A DNA stretch of 64,000 bases, from assembly GCF_000148645.1 (NCBI RefSeq), contig NC_014541.1, forward strand, positions 3,309,139 through 3,373,138. Reading direction: 5' to 3'. Numbering within the stretch: the stretch's first letter is position 1; each line of letters starts with the position of its first letter. Positions 23,742 through 34,333 of this stretch are shown piece by piece. Under the pieces are notes generated by a model. It saw only the letters and a list, made by a program, of their open reading frames with translations, ran no database searches and was not told the origin of the DNA. The translations under genes and the position numbers were made by a program. This DNA comes from Ferrimonas balearica DSM 9799. Lineage in GTDB: Bacteria > Pseudomonadota > Gammaproteobacteria > Enterobacterales > Shewanellaceae.

Positions 23742-24826
23742 TCCCCCATCCTGACCGGAACACGACGGCGCCCCCAGCGACCGGGTTCGGCCTCAAACCG
23801 GCCCGGTATCGCTTCGCCACATTGGGCGCACCGCCCCGCCCCCGTGGCATCTGCTGTCACGGCCCACTGGCCCAACTGATACCAGTCCCGTTCAATCACC
23901 AACGCCCCGCAGCCCGGACACCAGGTGCTGCCGCCTTTGGGGTCGTGCACATTGCCGGTGTAGACGTAGTGCAGCCCCTCCGCCATGGCGATGGTCCGCG
24001 CCCGGGTCAGCGTCGCCGGAGGCGTTGCCGGGCGGTCCAGCATCTTAAAATCCGGGTGAAAGGCGGAGAAGTGCAGGGGCACATCCGGCCCCAGTTCGTC
24101 CCGGATCCAGGCCGCCATCTGGTGAAGCTCGCTGTCGGAGTCATTCAGCCCGGGAATCAACAGGGTGGTGATCTCAAACCAAACCTCGGTTTCACGACGC
24201 AGGTAGCGCAAGGTGTCCAGCACCGGTTCGAGGTGCCCGCCACAAACCCGCTTATAGAACCCCTCGGTAAACCCTTTTAGGTCCACATTGGCCGCGTCCA
24301 TACCGGCAAAAAACTCGGCCCGGGGCTCCGGATTGATGTAGCCGGCGGTGACCGCCACACTCTCCAGCCCCCTCTGCCGGCACGCCTCGGCCACATCCAG
24401 CGCGTACTCCATAAAGATCACCGGGTCGTTGTAGGTAAAGGCGATGCTGCGGCAGCCCATCCGCTCCGCAGCCTGCGCCAGTTGCAGTGGTGTCGCCTTG
24501 CCCGCCAGAGTGTCCATCTCCCGGGACTTGCTGATGTCCCAGTTCTGGCAAAACTGACAGGTCAGGTTGCAGCCCGCGGTGCCAAACGACAGCACCGGCG
24601 TCCCCGGCAAAAAGTGGTTCAGCGGCTTTTTCTCTATGGGGTCAACACAGAACCCGGAAGAGCGCCCGTAGCTGGTCATCACGATCTGGCCCCGCTCCGC
24701 CTTGCGCACGAAGCAGACCCCGCGATGGCCCTCTCTGACCGTGCACAATCTGGGACACAGGGTGCAGCGCACTCTGCCGTCCTCCAGTGCCTGCCAATAC
24801 CGGGTGGGAACCGTGCTGCCTGTCAT
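23738..24826 (-). CDS. amrS: AmmeMemoRadiSam system radical SAM enzyme
   Basis: A 362-residue radical SAM protein. The cluster motif is CNLTCQFC (C86, C90, C93). An N-terminal Cys-rich segment (CTLCPRLC, then C38) and a C-terminal zinc-ribbon-like set (CPGC ... CAQCG) could bind further metal. It resembles pyruvate formate-lyase activases (SGFCVDPIEKKPLNHF, SIAFTYNDPVIF, VDLKGFTEGFYKRVCGG in part). It is divergent by 73 bp from amrB-amrA, the two partner genes of this named but functionally unsettled three-part system. The symbol follows system nomenclature. Confidence 0.92.
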   Translation of the reverse strand: MTGSTVPTRYWQALEDGRVRCTLCPRLCTVREGHRGVCFVRKAERGQIVMTSYGRSSGFCVDPIEKKPLNHFLPGTPVLSFGTAGCNLTCQFCQNWDISKSREMDTLAGKATPLQLAQAAERMGCRSIAFTYNDPVIFMEYALDVAEACRQRGLESVAVTAGYINPEPRAEFFAGMDAANVDLKGFTEGFYKRVCGGHLEPVLDTLRYLRRETEVWFEITTLLIPGLNDSDSELHQMAAWIRDELGPDVPLHFSAFHPDFKMLDRPATPPATLTRARTIAMAEGLHYVYTGNVHDPKGGSTWCPGCGALVIERDWYQLGQWAVTADATGAGRCAQCGEAIPGRFEAEPGRWGRRRVPVRMGD

Positions 24827-24899
24827 GCCGACGCTCCTCGATGCTCACCCTATAATCATAGTGTCGGGCCTGCCAACGAGCCCGACGGGGAGCATCAGC

Positions 24900-25673
24900 A
24901 TGAGGATCCGTCCCGCTGCCGTGGCCGGTTACTTCTATCCCGGGGAGGCCAATGAACTGGCCCGGGAGGTCGATCGGCTGCTGAGCCAACCCAAACCAGC
25001 CCTGCCCGCCCCGGCAAGGGGTCTGATCGTGCCCCATGCCGGTTATGTCTACTCCGGCGCCATCGCCGCCAGCGCCTACCTGACCCTGCCGGAACAAAGG
25101 TTCCGCCGGGTGATTCTGATGGGGCCGGCCCACACCAAAGCCGTCAGGGGCATCGCCCTGCCGGACTGGACCCACTACCAGACCCCCCTGGGCCGGGTGG
25201 CCCTGGATACCGACGCCATCAACAGGTTGGACGGCCAGTATGAGAGTCGTATCGACAACCTGGCCCACGCCCGCGAGCACGCACTGGAGGTGCAGCTGCC
25301 CTTTATCCAGGTGCGCCTGTCCGGGTGTCTGTTGCTGCCGATGGTGGTGGGGGCGATCCGTTCCGAAACCCTGGCTGAGTGCCTGACTGCCCTGATGCAG
25401 CCGGACGACCTGTTGATCGTCAGTACCGACATGAGCCACTTCCTCACCGAAGCCGAAGCGGAACAGCGTGATCAGGACACCATCGCCCGCATCCTCTGCC
25501 TCAGTGACGACCTGCTGGGAGAGGAGGCCTGTGGCGCCTACCCCCTCAACGGTGCACTGTGTTGGGCCAAACGAGCCGGATTGCGGGCCCACCTGGTCGC
25601 CCGGGGCAACTCGGCGCAGGTCAGTGGGGATCACGACAGGGTGGTGGGTTATGCCGCTTTCGCCCTCTGCTGA
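24900..25673 (+). CDS. amrB: AmmeMemoRadiSam system protein B (MEMO1 family)
   Basis: A 257-residue MEMO1-like protein, structurally related to class III non-heme iron extradiol dioxygenases. The ATG at 24900 begins MRIRPAAVAGYFYPGEANEL in family style. Probable metal/active-site histidines lie in VPHAGYVYSG, GPAHT and STDMSHF, with HAREHALEVQLPF as a strong signature. The 3' end overlaps the amrA start by 23 bp in another frame, so the two are translationally coupled. Substrate is unknown; the human homologue binds copper or iron. Confidence 0.93.
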   Translation: MRIRPAAVAGYFYPGEANELAREVDRLLSQPKPALPAPARGLIVPHAGYVYSGAIAASAYLTLPEQRFRRVILMGPAHTKAVRGIALPDWTHYQTPLGRVALDTDAINRLDGQYESRIDNLAHAREHALEVQLPFIQVRLSGCLLLPMVVGAIRSETLAECLTALMQPDDLLIVSTDMSHFLTEAEAEQRDQDTIARILCLSDDLLGEEACGAYPLNGALCWAKRAGLRAHLVARGNSAQVSGDHDRVVGYAAFALC

Positions 25674-26202
25674 AGAGCAGCGCCGCTGGCTGGCACTGGC
25701 ACGAGCCAGCATCGCGTCCGACTGGCACCCTCAGCCGTTGCCGCAACTGGAGTTGGGGGACCAGGTCGCGGACCTGTTCGTTAGCCTCCATATCGATGGC
25801 GAGCTGCGGGGCTGCATCGGCGCCACCAATAACGACCGCCCGCTGGCACAGAGCATCGCTTACCTGGCCCGTCAGTGCGCCTTTGCCGACCCCCGCTTCC
25901 CGCCACTGACCGAAGCGGAGCTGGCACGCTGCCACATCAGCATCAGCGTGCTGGGCCCGAAACGGCCGCTGCCGGCCACCGACAGAACGACACTGGAGGC
26001 CGCGCTCTGTCCCGGCGAAGGCTTGCTGCTGAGACAGGACGGGCGACAGGCGATTTTTCTGCCCCAGGTGTGGGAGGGCGTCAGTAGCCCCCGTGAGTTT
26101 GTGGATGCCCTGATGCGCAAAGGTGGATGGCAGCACTGGTCGCCCCGAATGCAGGCCCGAAGCTTCGACTGCCTGGTGGTGCAGGAGGGGCTGGAGCCCT
26201 GA
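25651..26202 (+). CDS. amrA: AmmeMemoRadiSam system protein A (AMMECR1 family)
   Basis: A 183-residue AMMECR1-domain protein. The start at the ATG at 25651 (MPLSPSAEEQRRWLALARASI in part) overlaps amrB. The signature GELRGCIGATNNDRPLAQSI holds the conserved LRGCIG with its Cys, followed by CAFADPRFPPL and VWEGVSSPREFVDALMRKGGW in part. AMMECR1 proteins have no proven reaction; the conserved Cys and link to a radical SAM enzyme suggest a modification or metal-cofactor role (inference). It ends the plus-strand pair before the deaD leader. Confidence 0.93.
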   Translation: MPLSPSAEEQRRWLALARASIASDWHPQPLPQLELGDQVADLFVSLHIDGELRGCIGATNNDRPLAQSIAYLARQCAFADPRFPPLTEAELARCHISISVLGPKRPLPATDRTTLEAALCPGEGLLLRQDGRQAIFLPQVWEGVSSPREFVDALMRKGGWQHWSPRMQARSFDCLVVQEGLEP

Positions 26203-26248
26203 TTACACCCGCAGGTGAAAATAAATGGTCGATTTTCCATCAAACTGC

Positions 26249-26276
26249 TTGCGATTTACGCCTGACTCCGTATAAT
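26249..26276 (+). promoter_or_regulatory. Promoter of the DEAD-box helicase gene
   Basis: TTGCGA (26249-26254), 16-bp spacer, perfect TATAAT (26271-26276) followed by GCGCGCC. It predicts a start near 26283 and an untranslated leader of about 150 nt. Confidence 0.8.
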
Positions 26277-26282
26277 GCGCGC

Positions 26283-26436
26283 CTTCAAGTTCGACCTTCT
26301 ATCGTACACGCCCGTCGGGCTTGATGAATGGGGGTGACCAGCGCCAGACGACTTCAGTTAATTTTGGGACCGTCTCTGGGCTCTCACCTCTCACTATTTT
26401 TGCAGGGCCCTCCCCTGCCCCAATACAGAGCACCTA
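26283..26436 (+). promoter_or_regulatory. Long 5' leader of the DEAD-box helicase mRNA
   Basis: About 154 nt without a reading frame. It contains GC-rich potential pairing such as GCCCGTCGGGC and CAGGGCCCTCCCCTG. Long leaders are known for cold-shock genes including csdA, where they mediate stability or translation control; that role here is inferred. No clear Shine-Dalgarno lies before the ATG (AGAGCACCTAATG). Confidence 0.55.
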
Positions 26437-28386
26437 ATGTCTAACAGTGTTGAATTTTCCAGCCTCGGTCTGCCCGAGTCGCTGCTGAGCGCCCTTTCCG
26501 CTATGGGCTTCACCTCCCCCACCCCGATTCAGGCTCAAGCCATCCCCTTCATGCTGGATGGTCACGATATCCTGGGTGAAGCCGCGACTGGTACCGGTAA
26601 AACCGCTGCCTTCGGTCTGCCTGCTCTGGCTGGTATCGACCCGCGCCAACGTGCCGCACAGATGCTGGTACTGGCCCCGACCCGTGAACTCGCCATCCAG
26701 GTAGCAACCGCTCTGGAAGAGTTTGCCGTGAACATGAAAGGCATGCGCGTTACCACCCTGTACGGTGGTCAGCCCTACGGCCCTCAGCTGCGCGACCTCG
26801 AGCGTGGCACCCAGGTGGTGGTTGCCACCCCTGGCCGTCTGATGGATCACATCCGTCGCGGTAGCATCGAGCTGGATAGCATTCAGTGCTGTGTATTGGA
26901 CGAAGCGGACGAGATGCTCAACATGGGCTTCCTCGAAGACATCGAGTGGATCCTGGAGCACCTGCCTGACCAGACCCAGATGGCTCTGTTCTCCGCCACC
27001 ATGCCGAATCAGATCCGCCGCATTGCCGAGCGTTTCCTGAAAGATCCGAAGCACGTGAAGATCGCTTCTGACCGCACTCAGAAAGCCAACATCGTGCAGA
27101 AGGCCTGGAAAGTGTCTGGTCTGAACAAACTGACCGCACTGGAACGTCTGTCCGAAACTCTGGACTACGACGCCATGATCGTTTTCGTACGTACTCGTAA
27201 CGACACCATGGAACTGGCCAACCACCTGAACAACATGGGCTTCAAGGCCGCCGCTCTGAACGGCGACATGAGCCAGCAGCAGCGTGAGCACACCGTTGCC
27301 CAGCTGCACAAAGGTAAGATCAACATCCTGATCGCCACCGACGTGGTTGCCCGTGGTCTCGACGTACCGCGCATCACCCACGTACTGAACTTCGACCTGC
27401 CGATGGACTCCGAGTCCTACGTGCACCGTATCGGCCGTACCGGCCGTGCCGGTCGCAGCGGTGAAGCGATCCTGTTCGCCCGTCCGCGTGAACTGCGTCA
27501 GCTGCGCTTCTACGAGCGCTCCACTGGCGGCACCATCGAAATGATGGAGATGCCGACTGCAGAAGAGCTGGGCAAACACCGCGTTGCCAAGCTGAGCGTT
27601 GAGCTGGCTGAATGCGTTGCCCAGACCGACCTGGCCGAAATGACCGGCATGCTGCAGGAGATGGCTGAGCAGAACGAACTGTCCATGGAGCAACTGGCTG
27701 CCGCCCTGCTGTTCCAGCGTCAGCGCAGCAAGCCGCTGAAGCCGAAAGCTGACCCGGCCCCGCGTTTCGAGCGTGGTGAGCGCGGTGAGCGTGGCGAACG
27801 TGGTGAGCGCGGTGAGCGTGGTGAGCGTCGTGAGCGCAAGCCGCGTCCGGACATCCAGTGGGACACCTACCGCCTGGAAGTGGGCCGTGAGCACGGTACC
27901 CAGGTGAAGGACATCGTTGGCGCCATCGCTAACGAGATCCAGCTGGAGAGCAACTACATCGGTCAGATCCGTCTGCACGATGCGCACTCCCTGGTTCAGC
28001 TGCCGGCTGCCATGCCTGCCGACGTGCTGTCCAAGCTGAAGAGCGTCACCGTTCGCAGCCGTCCGCTGGCCGCTGAGCGCACCAACGAAGTGATTGAGCC
28101 GCGTCCGCGCCGTGAAGGTGGCCGTGACGACCGCCGTGGCGGTTTCCGTGGCGAAGGCCGTCGTCGTGATGGCGACAACAGCAACTTCCGCGGTCGTCGT
28201 GACGGTGAGAACAGCAACTTCCGTGGCCGTCGTGACGGTGACAACAGCAACTTCCGCGGTCGTCGTGACGGTGACAACAGCAACTTCCGTGGCCGCCGCG
28301 ACGGTGACAGCAACTTCCGCGGTCGTCGTGACGATGATGGCCAGCGCGGTCGTCGTCGTGACAACGACAGCTACGGTAACCGTTGA
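26437..28386 (+). CDS. deaD: ATP-dependent RNA helicase, DeaD/CsdA type
   Basis: A 649-residue DEAD-box helicase that remodels structured RNA and 50S assembly intermediates, especially in the cold. Q motif (FSSLGLPESLLSALSAMGF, PTPIQ), Walker A ATGTGKT (50-56), DEAD (155-158), SAT (186-188) and HRIGRTGRAGR are all visible. Then come a dimerisation segment and a DbpA/CsdA-type RNA-binding domain (TYRLEVGREHGTQVKDIVGAI in part). Two low-complexity tails are ERG repeats and RRDGDNSNFRG repeats. Codon use is strongly biased to preferred codons (CGT, GGT, CTG), which implies high expression. A terminator follows at 28421. Confidence 0.95.
   Translation: MSNSVEFSSLGLPESLLSALSAMGFTSPTPIQAQAIPFMLDGHDILGEAATGTGKTAAFGLPALAGIDPRQRAAQMLVLAPTRELAIQVATALEEFAVNMKGMRVTTLYGGQPYGPQLRDLERGTQVVVATPGRLMDHIRRGSIELDSIQCCVLDEADEMLNMGFLEDIEWILEHLPDQTQMALFSATMPNQIRRIAERFLKDPKHVKIASDRTQKANIVQKAWKVSGLNKLTALERLSETLDYDAMIVFVRTRNDTMELANHLNNMGFKAAALNGDMSQQQREHTVAQLHKGKINILIATDVVARGLDVPRITHVLNFDLPMDSESYVHRIGRTGRAGRSGEAILFARPRELRQLRFYERSTGGTIEMMEMPTAEELGKHRVAKLSVELAECVAQTDLAEMTGMLQEMAEQNELSMEQLAAALLFQRQRSKPLKPKADPAPRFERGERGERGERGERGERGERRERKPRPDIQWDTYRLEVGREHGTQVKDIVGAIANEIQLESNYIGQIRLHDAHSLVQLPAAMPADVLSKLKSVTVRSRPLAAERTNEVIEPRPRREGGRDDRRGGFRGEGRRRDGDNSNFRGRRDGENSNFRGRRDGDNSNFRGRRDGDNSNFRGRRDGDSNFRGRRDDDGQRGRRRDNDSYGNR
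27769..27831 (+). repeat. 9-bp tandem repeat coding for Glu-Arg-Gly in deaD
   Basis: Seven units of GAGCGYGGT, the last degenerate (GAGCGTCGT). They encode a charged linker between the helicase core and the RNA-binding domain, likely prone to length change. Confidence 0.85.
28162..28323 (+). repeat. 33-bp tandem repeat coding for RRDGDNSNFRG in deaD
   Basis: Four 33-bp units plus one shortened 30-bp unit (lacking Asn). They give an Arg/Gly-rich, RGG-like disordered tail suited to RNA binding or phase separation. The third and fourth units are nearly identical in DNA, indicating recent duplication. Confidence 0.88.
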
Positions 28387-28420
28387 TCGTAAACCGTTAG
28401 CGAAAGCGCCGTAATCTGAT

Positions 28421-28455
28421 AAGCTGCCGTGATTTTTTTCACGGCAGCTTTTTTT
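28421..28455 (+). terminator. Terminator of deaD, abutting the PAP2 start
   Basis: AAGCTGCCGTGA / TCACGGCAGCTT hairpin with a T-rich loop, followed by TTTTT. The T-run runs directly into the ATG of the next gene at 28456. Confidence 0.9.
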
Positions 28456-28974
28456 ATGTGGTTTAAACGCCTTCTTCCCCTGCTCCTGCTGCTGGCCAGC
28501 CCGGCCAAAGCCGACAGCGAGCAACTCGCCTCCGCCCTGCGCATCGCCCTGCCCGCCGCCGCTGCGGGAACCGCCCTGTGGAAAGAGGACTACGATGGCC
28601 TGTGGCAGTTTGGCCTGAGCTTTGCCGCCAGCAGCGCCACCACCCTAGTGCTGAAAAGCGCCGTCGACGCCGACCGCCCCGACGGCAGCGACAACGACAG
28701 TTTCCCCAGTGGACACGCCACCAACGCCTTCTCAGCGGCAGCCTATCTGCAGCGTCGCTATGGCTGGCAATATGGGGCACCCGCCTATGCGCTCGCATCC
28801 TGGACGGCAGTCAGCCGGGTCAACACCAACGATCACAACTGGGCCGACGTTCTGGCCGGCGCCGCCATCGGCATCGCCTTTAACCAGTGGTTGGTGGACC
28901 CGCAGGCTCCGGTTCAATTGGCCCCGGTAGTGCTGGATGATGGCTTGATGATCAGTGGCATAGTGACCTTCTGA
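28456..28974 (+). CDS. PAP2 family phosphatase, exported
   Basis: A 172-residue protein with signal peptide MWFKRLLPLLLLLASPAKA and the full PAP2 acid-phosphatase signature: KSAVDADRP (KxxxxxxRP), PSGH and SRVNTNDHNWAD (SR-x5-H-x3-D). It may dephosphorylate lipid or small phosphate substrates in the periplasm. The ATG at 28456 follows straight after the deaD terminator; a GTG at 28429 inside the hairpin is the only in-frame alternative. No Shine-Dalgarno is visible. It therefore depends on read-through or a hidden promoter in deaD. Confidence 0.85.
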   Translation: MWFKRLLPLLLLLASPAKADSEQLASALRIALPAAAAGTALWKEDYDGLWQFGLSFAASSATTLVLKSAVDADRPDGSDNDSFPSGHATNAFSAAAYLQRRYGWQYGAPAYALASWTAVSRVNTNDHNWADVLAGAAIGIAFNQWLVDPQAPVQLAPVVLDDGLMISGIVTF

Positions 28975-29070
28975 CAGCCCCAGCAAGATCAATAAATTGA
29001 CATATTTTTCAAGTCACTAAGTCGTTTCACGCTACACTGTCCGGTAACCAACGCTGGGACCGGCCTGGAC

Positions 29071-32000
29071 ATGAACGACTCTGCGCCCGACGCGGCGGCA
29101 GGCAAAAAGCCGCCGCCTTTGCGACAGCGGCTGCTGTGGCAGTTGCTGCTACCCATGGTCTTGCTTCTGATCGCCATCATGGGTTTCAACCTCTACATCG
29201 AGCAACGTGAATGGCAGAAAGAGATCCGCCAGCACCTTGCTGATGAGGTGATGCTGGTGGCTGAGCGGCTCGATGGGATCCTCACCGGCGTGGTCACCAC
29301 CGTCACCGGTTCAGTCATTCTCCTTTCCGAAGAAACTGAGCTGAACGAAGCCCAGCTCTACCGCCTGACCCGCTTCCATCTCCAGAACAACCCCTACCTC
29401 TACGGCAGCGCCATTGCGCTGGACCCCAGCCATCTTGGCCGCCCCTTCAGCCCCTACTCCTGGCGTGACCGCAGCGGCACCCAAAGCATGGACATCGCCG
29501 CCAACGCGTACGATTACAGTGACGGCGGCTGGGCCTGGTGGGAGATCCCCGCCAAGAAGAACACCAGCTACTGGACCCCGGCCTATTTCGATGACAGCGC
29601 CGGCAACATCCTGATGACCACCTACAGCGCCCCCTTCTTCTATCAGGGGCGCTTTCAGGGGGTGGTAACCGGAGACCTCGCCCTGCAACGCCTGCATGAC
29701 CTGCTTGAAGTGGGGATGGAGGAGCTGCTGATTGCGGACCGGGATGGCTTCATGCTGGCCCACGCCAACCCGGAGTTCATCCTCAACCGCAACCTGTCGC
29801 AGTTGCTGGACAACGACGCCAATCCCGCCGACCTGCTGGACCGGATGCGCCAGCAGGAGCTCGGCATCGAGCGGATGGTGATGGCCGATGGCGGTGAGTT
29901 CGTGGTGGCCTATCAGTGGATTCCCACCACCGACTGGCTGCTGGCCATTGCCCGCCCGGCGGAGACCGTCGACGCCCCCATTCTGGCCAAGATGCGCAAC
30001 AGCGTCCTCCAGCTGCTGCTGTTCACCCTGCTGTTCGCCCTGATCGCCTGGTGGCTGACCCGGCGCATCGCCCGCCCGCTGGAGCAACTGCGCCATCGGG
30101 TCATCGCCCTGCAGCACGGCAGCCGCTCTCTTACCGCCCTCAAGGTGCCCGGCACCGAAGAGATCCAGGCCCTCGATCAGGGGCTGCTGAGCATGGCGGA
30201 AGCGCTGAAAGAGCGGGAACTGAGGCTGCAGGATGCCCACGGCAGCCGCCTGGCCAAACTGCTGGAGGGGATGGGCGACACCGCGTTCTACTACGCCATG
30301 GACCCGGACGGCAAAGTGCTGCACGCCAGCGACAGCGTCAAGGCGGTGCTGGGTTACAGTCCGGAAGAGTTTGCCCGACGCTACCCGCGCCTGTTTGTCG
30401 ATGATGAGATCAACGAATCCAGCTGGCGCTATCAGGAGCAGCTGATGCAGGGGCAGGCGGTGCCGCCCCATCCCCTGGCCCTGCGCCATGAAAACGGGGA
30501 GGTGCGCCAGTTCAGCGCCTATATGCAGCCGGTCACCGACGTTCAGGGTGACCTGCTCGGCATCGAAGCGCTGCTGACCGACATGACCGAAGAGCTGGAA
30601 GCGGGTCGCTGGTATCAATCGGTGCTGGACGCCGCCCCGGATGCGATCCTGCTGGCGGAGCCCGACGGCACCGTGGTCTACCTCAACCAGCAGGCGGAAA
30701 GCCTGACCGGTTACCTGCGCGACGAACTGATCGGCCAGAGTGTGGAGGTGCTGGTGCCCCCCGCCAGCCGAAACCATCACCCGCAGCTGCGCGAAGCCTT
30801 CCTCAGCGATGCCACCGCCCGTCCTGGCGGCATGGAGCTGGCGCTCTACCGCGCCGACGGCAAGAAGCTGGCGGTGGAGATCAGCCTGAGTGAGCTGCCC
30901 GCCTTTGCGGGACAACAACCCCGCATCGCCGCCATCATCCGCGACATCAGTGAACGCCACGCCATGGACCGCAAACTGCGCGAGTCCGAAGAGCGCTTCC
31001 GCACCCTGGTGGGCAACATTCCCGGCGTGGTGTACCGCTGCGCCCTGGACAGCCACTGGACCATGGCGTTCATCTCCGACCACATCAAGGACCTCTCCGG
31101 CTACCCGGCGTCCGACTTCCTAAACAATGCCAAGCGCAGCTTTGCCAGCCTGATCCATCCTGAAGACGCAACGCGGCTGGCCGAAGTGGTGAAGCTTGGG
31201 GTCGAGGCCGGCGACAGCTGGTCACAGGAGTACCGCATCATCAACCGCCGGGGTCAGGTGCGCTGGGTCTACGAAAAGGGCCGCGCCCACTACGACGAAA
31301 ACGGCAAGCCGATGTGGCTGGATGGCTCCATCCACGACATCACCGAAGCCCGCAGCAACCATCAGCAGATGCTGGCTGCCAAGGCTCAGCTGGAAACCAT
31401 CACCGAGTCGGTGCCCGGCGTGGTATTCCAGCTGCAGCAGGATGACTCCGAACTAGGGATCCGCTGCAGCTTTGTCAGTGGCGGCATCCGCCAGGCCCTC
31501 GGGGTCAGCAAGAGTCGCGTGCTGGAGAACCTCAACAGCGTGCTGGAGTTGGTGCACCCGGAAGACCGCGGTGCGCTGGAAACCACCCTGAAGCGCTCCG
31601 CCGACAGTCAGCAGGACTGGTCGCGGGAGGTGCGCTTTGTGATTGGCGGGACGGAGCAGTGGTTCTCCGTCAGTGTGCAGGTCAGTCGCGATGACAGCGG
31701 CGCGCTGTGGTGGAACGGCTTCCTGGTCAACATCAGCCAGCGCAAGGCGATGGAGCAGCAGCTGGTCAACTCCGAAGCCCACTTCCGTGCCCTGTTTGAT
31801 AACGCCGGTATCGCCATCGTCACCCTCAATAAGCTGGGGGTGATCGGCGAGGCCAACGAGCGGTTCCAGCAGTTTGCTGAGCTGGAACCGGAGCAGTTGA
31901 TTGGCCAGCACATCAGTCAGCTGTTGCCGGCGGAAGACCGCGACAGCTTCAACCAGTCGCTGGCCCCCCTGCTGGCGGGCGAGCAGCGCCACCTGGCGCA

Positions 32001-34333
32001 GGAGATGCGTTACCGCAAGCCGGACGGCTCTCTGCGCTGGGCCGACATGCGCGCCGTGGTGCTGAAGGATTACCAGGGGGGACTCTCCGCCCTGGTACTG
32101 ACCATGTCCGACGTCACCGAGCGACGCCAAATCAATGAAGCGCTGCGCCAGGCCAAGGAGGCCGCCGACGCGGCCAGCAAGGCGAAAACCGACTTCCTGG
32201 CCAATATGAGCCACGAGATCCGCACCCCGATGAACGCCATCATCGGCATGACCCAGCTCTGCCTGCAGACCGACCTGCCGCCGCGCCAGGCCGACTACCT
32301 GCGCAAGATCGATTCCGCCAGCCAATCGCTGCTGGGCATCATCAACGACGTGCTCGATTACTCCAAGATTGAGGCGGGCCGACTGGAGCTGGAGCAGGAG
32401 CCCTTCGCTCTGGACGAGCTGCTGGAGCAACTGTCCGACCTGTTTGCCGTCCGGGCCAAAGAGAAAGGGGTCGAGCTGCTGTTTGCGGTAGAACCCGAGG
32501 TGCCCGCGCGGCTGAACGGCGACATGCTGCGGCTGGGCCAGATCCTGATCAACCTGCTCAGTAACGCCATCAAGTTCACCGACCACGGCGAGGTCGTGCT
32601 GGCGATCCGCCAGCTGGACGGCGCGCCACCGGGCCAGACCCGACTCACCTTCTCGGTGCGCGATACCGGCATCGGCATGAGCCCCGAGCAGCAGGCCCGG
32701 CTGTTCCAGTCTTTCTCCCAGGCCGACAGCTCCACCACCCGCAAATATGGCGGTACCGGGCTGGGGCTGGCGATCAGCCAGCGCCTGGTCAGCCTGATGG
32801 GAGGACAGATCCAGGTGAACAGCGCCGCAGGCGCGGGCAGCACCTTCCACTTCAGCATCGAGCTGGCCCTGCCGGAACAACCGCCACAACCGGAGCTGTT
32901 TGAGCTGGAAGGGCGCCAGGTGTTGCTGGTGGACGACAACGACACCGCGCTGGAGATCCTGGAGCGCAACCTCAGCGCCTTTGGCTTCGACGTGATCCCG
33001 GCCCACAGCGCCGAGCAGGCACTCGCCCTGCTGCCGGAACTGTCCGATATGGTGCTGGTGATCACCGACTACGACATGCCCAAGATGAACGGCCTGGAGT
33101 TGGCCGAAGCCATGAAGCAGCAGGGCCATAACACCGCCATGGTGTTGATGATCTCCGCCTATGGCGATGAAGCGCTGCAACAGCAGGCGGAGCAGACCGG
33201 CATCGGCGCCCTGCTCTCCAAACCCGCCAACCCCTCACGCCTGCTCGACACCATTCTGAGTCTGCTTGACCAGCGCCACGAAACCACCCCGGTGCGTCGC
33301 CGCGCCCACTGGCAACTCGATGACACCCAACGTTCCGCCATCGCCAATAAGCGGGTGCTGCTGGTGGAGGACAATCAGGTCAACCAGGAGGTGGCCTGCG
33401 AGTTCCTGCGTCAGCTCGGCCTGCGGGTCAGTGTGGCGGAACATGGCGGGGTCGCGCTGGAGAAGCTGAAGAGCGGCGAGTACGATCTGGTGCTGATGGA
33501 TTGTCAGATGCCGGTGATGGACGGCTACCAGGCCACCCGGGCGATTCGGGACCAGCTGAATATGACGCTGCCGGTGGTGGCCATGACCGCCAATGCCATG
33601 CAGGAGGACCGGGAGAAATGCCTGGCCGCCGGGATGAACGAACACATCGCCAAACCCATCGACCTGAGCCAGCTGCACCGGGTGCTCTGGCGTTACCTGG
33701 CGCCGGATGCGGAACAGCCCGACGCCAATCCCGCCCCCGGCGCCAACCTGCAACCCTGGCCCCGCAGCCCTCTGCTGGACGTGGATAAGGGACTGGCGCT
33801 GGTTCAGGGCAGTGCCAAATTGTATGAGCGCCTGCTGACCCGCTTTGCGGAGTCCCAGGCCACCGCCATGGACACCCTCGCCGCGGCGGTCAGCCAGGGC
33901 GACTGGGCCCAGGCCCAGCGTCTGGCCCACAGCCTAAAAGGGTTGGCCGGCAGCCTCGCCAGCCCTCAGCTGGTGCGCTATCTGGCCAAGCTGGAGCGCC
34001 AGTTCAGCCAACAGCAGGATGACCCCAAGCTGCGGGTACGGGCCGGCAAAACCCTGGCCGCCATCCTCGACGCCATTAACCAGTGGCACCACACCCCGCC
34101 CCCCAGCGATGCCCCTCCCCTGGCGGATGCGGCGCTGATTGAGGCCCTGTCCGAACTGATGCCCCTGCTCGATGCCTACGACGCCAGTGCCGCCGACAAG
34201 GTGGAAGCGCTGGCGGAGGGACACAGTGACGCTAACCTGGCTGCGCTGGCTAAACTGATCAAGGGATACCAGTTCGACCAGGCCAAGACATGGCTGGACG
34301 CCTGGCTAAAGCACGCAAAGGAGACCCCTGAGC

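Noticed and set aside
27769-28323. Considered the spaced repeats in deaD as a CRISPR array
   Set aside because: Units are contiguous, multiples of three and in frame with a protein tail, with no spacers.
26434-28524. A 696-codon minus-strand frame antisense to deaD
   Set aside because: It mirrors the repeats and codon bias of deaD and translates to low-complexity Thr/Val/Ala sequence.
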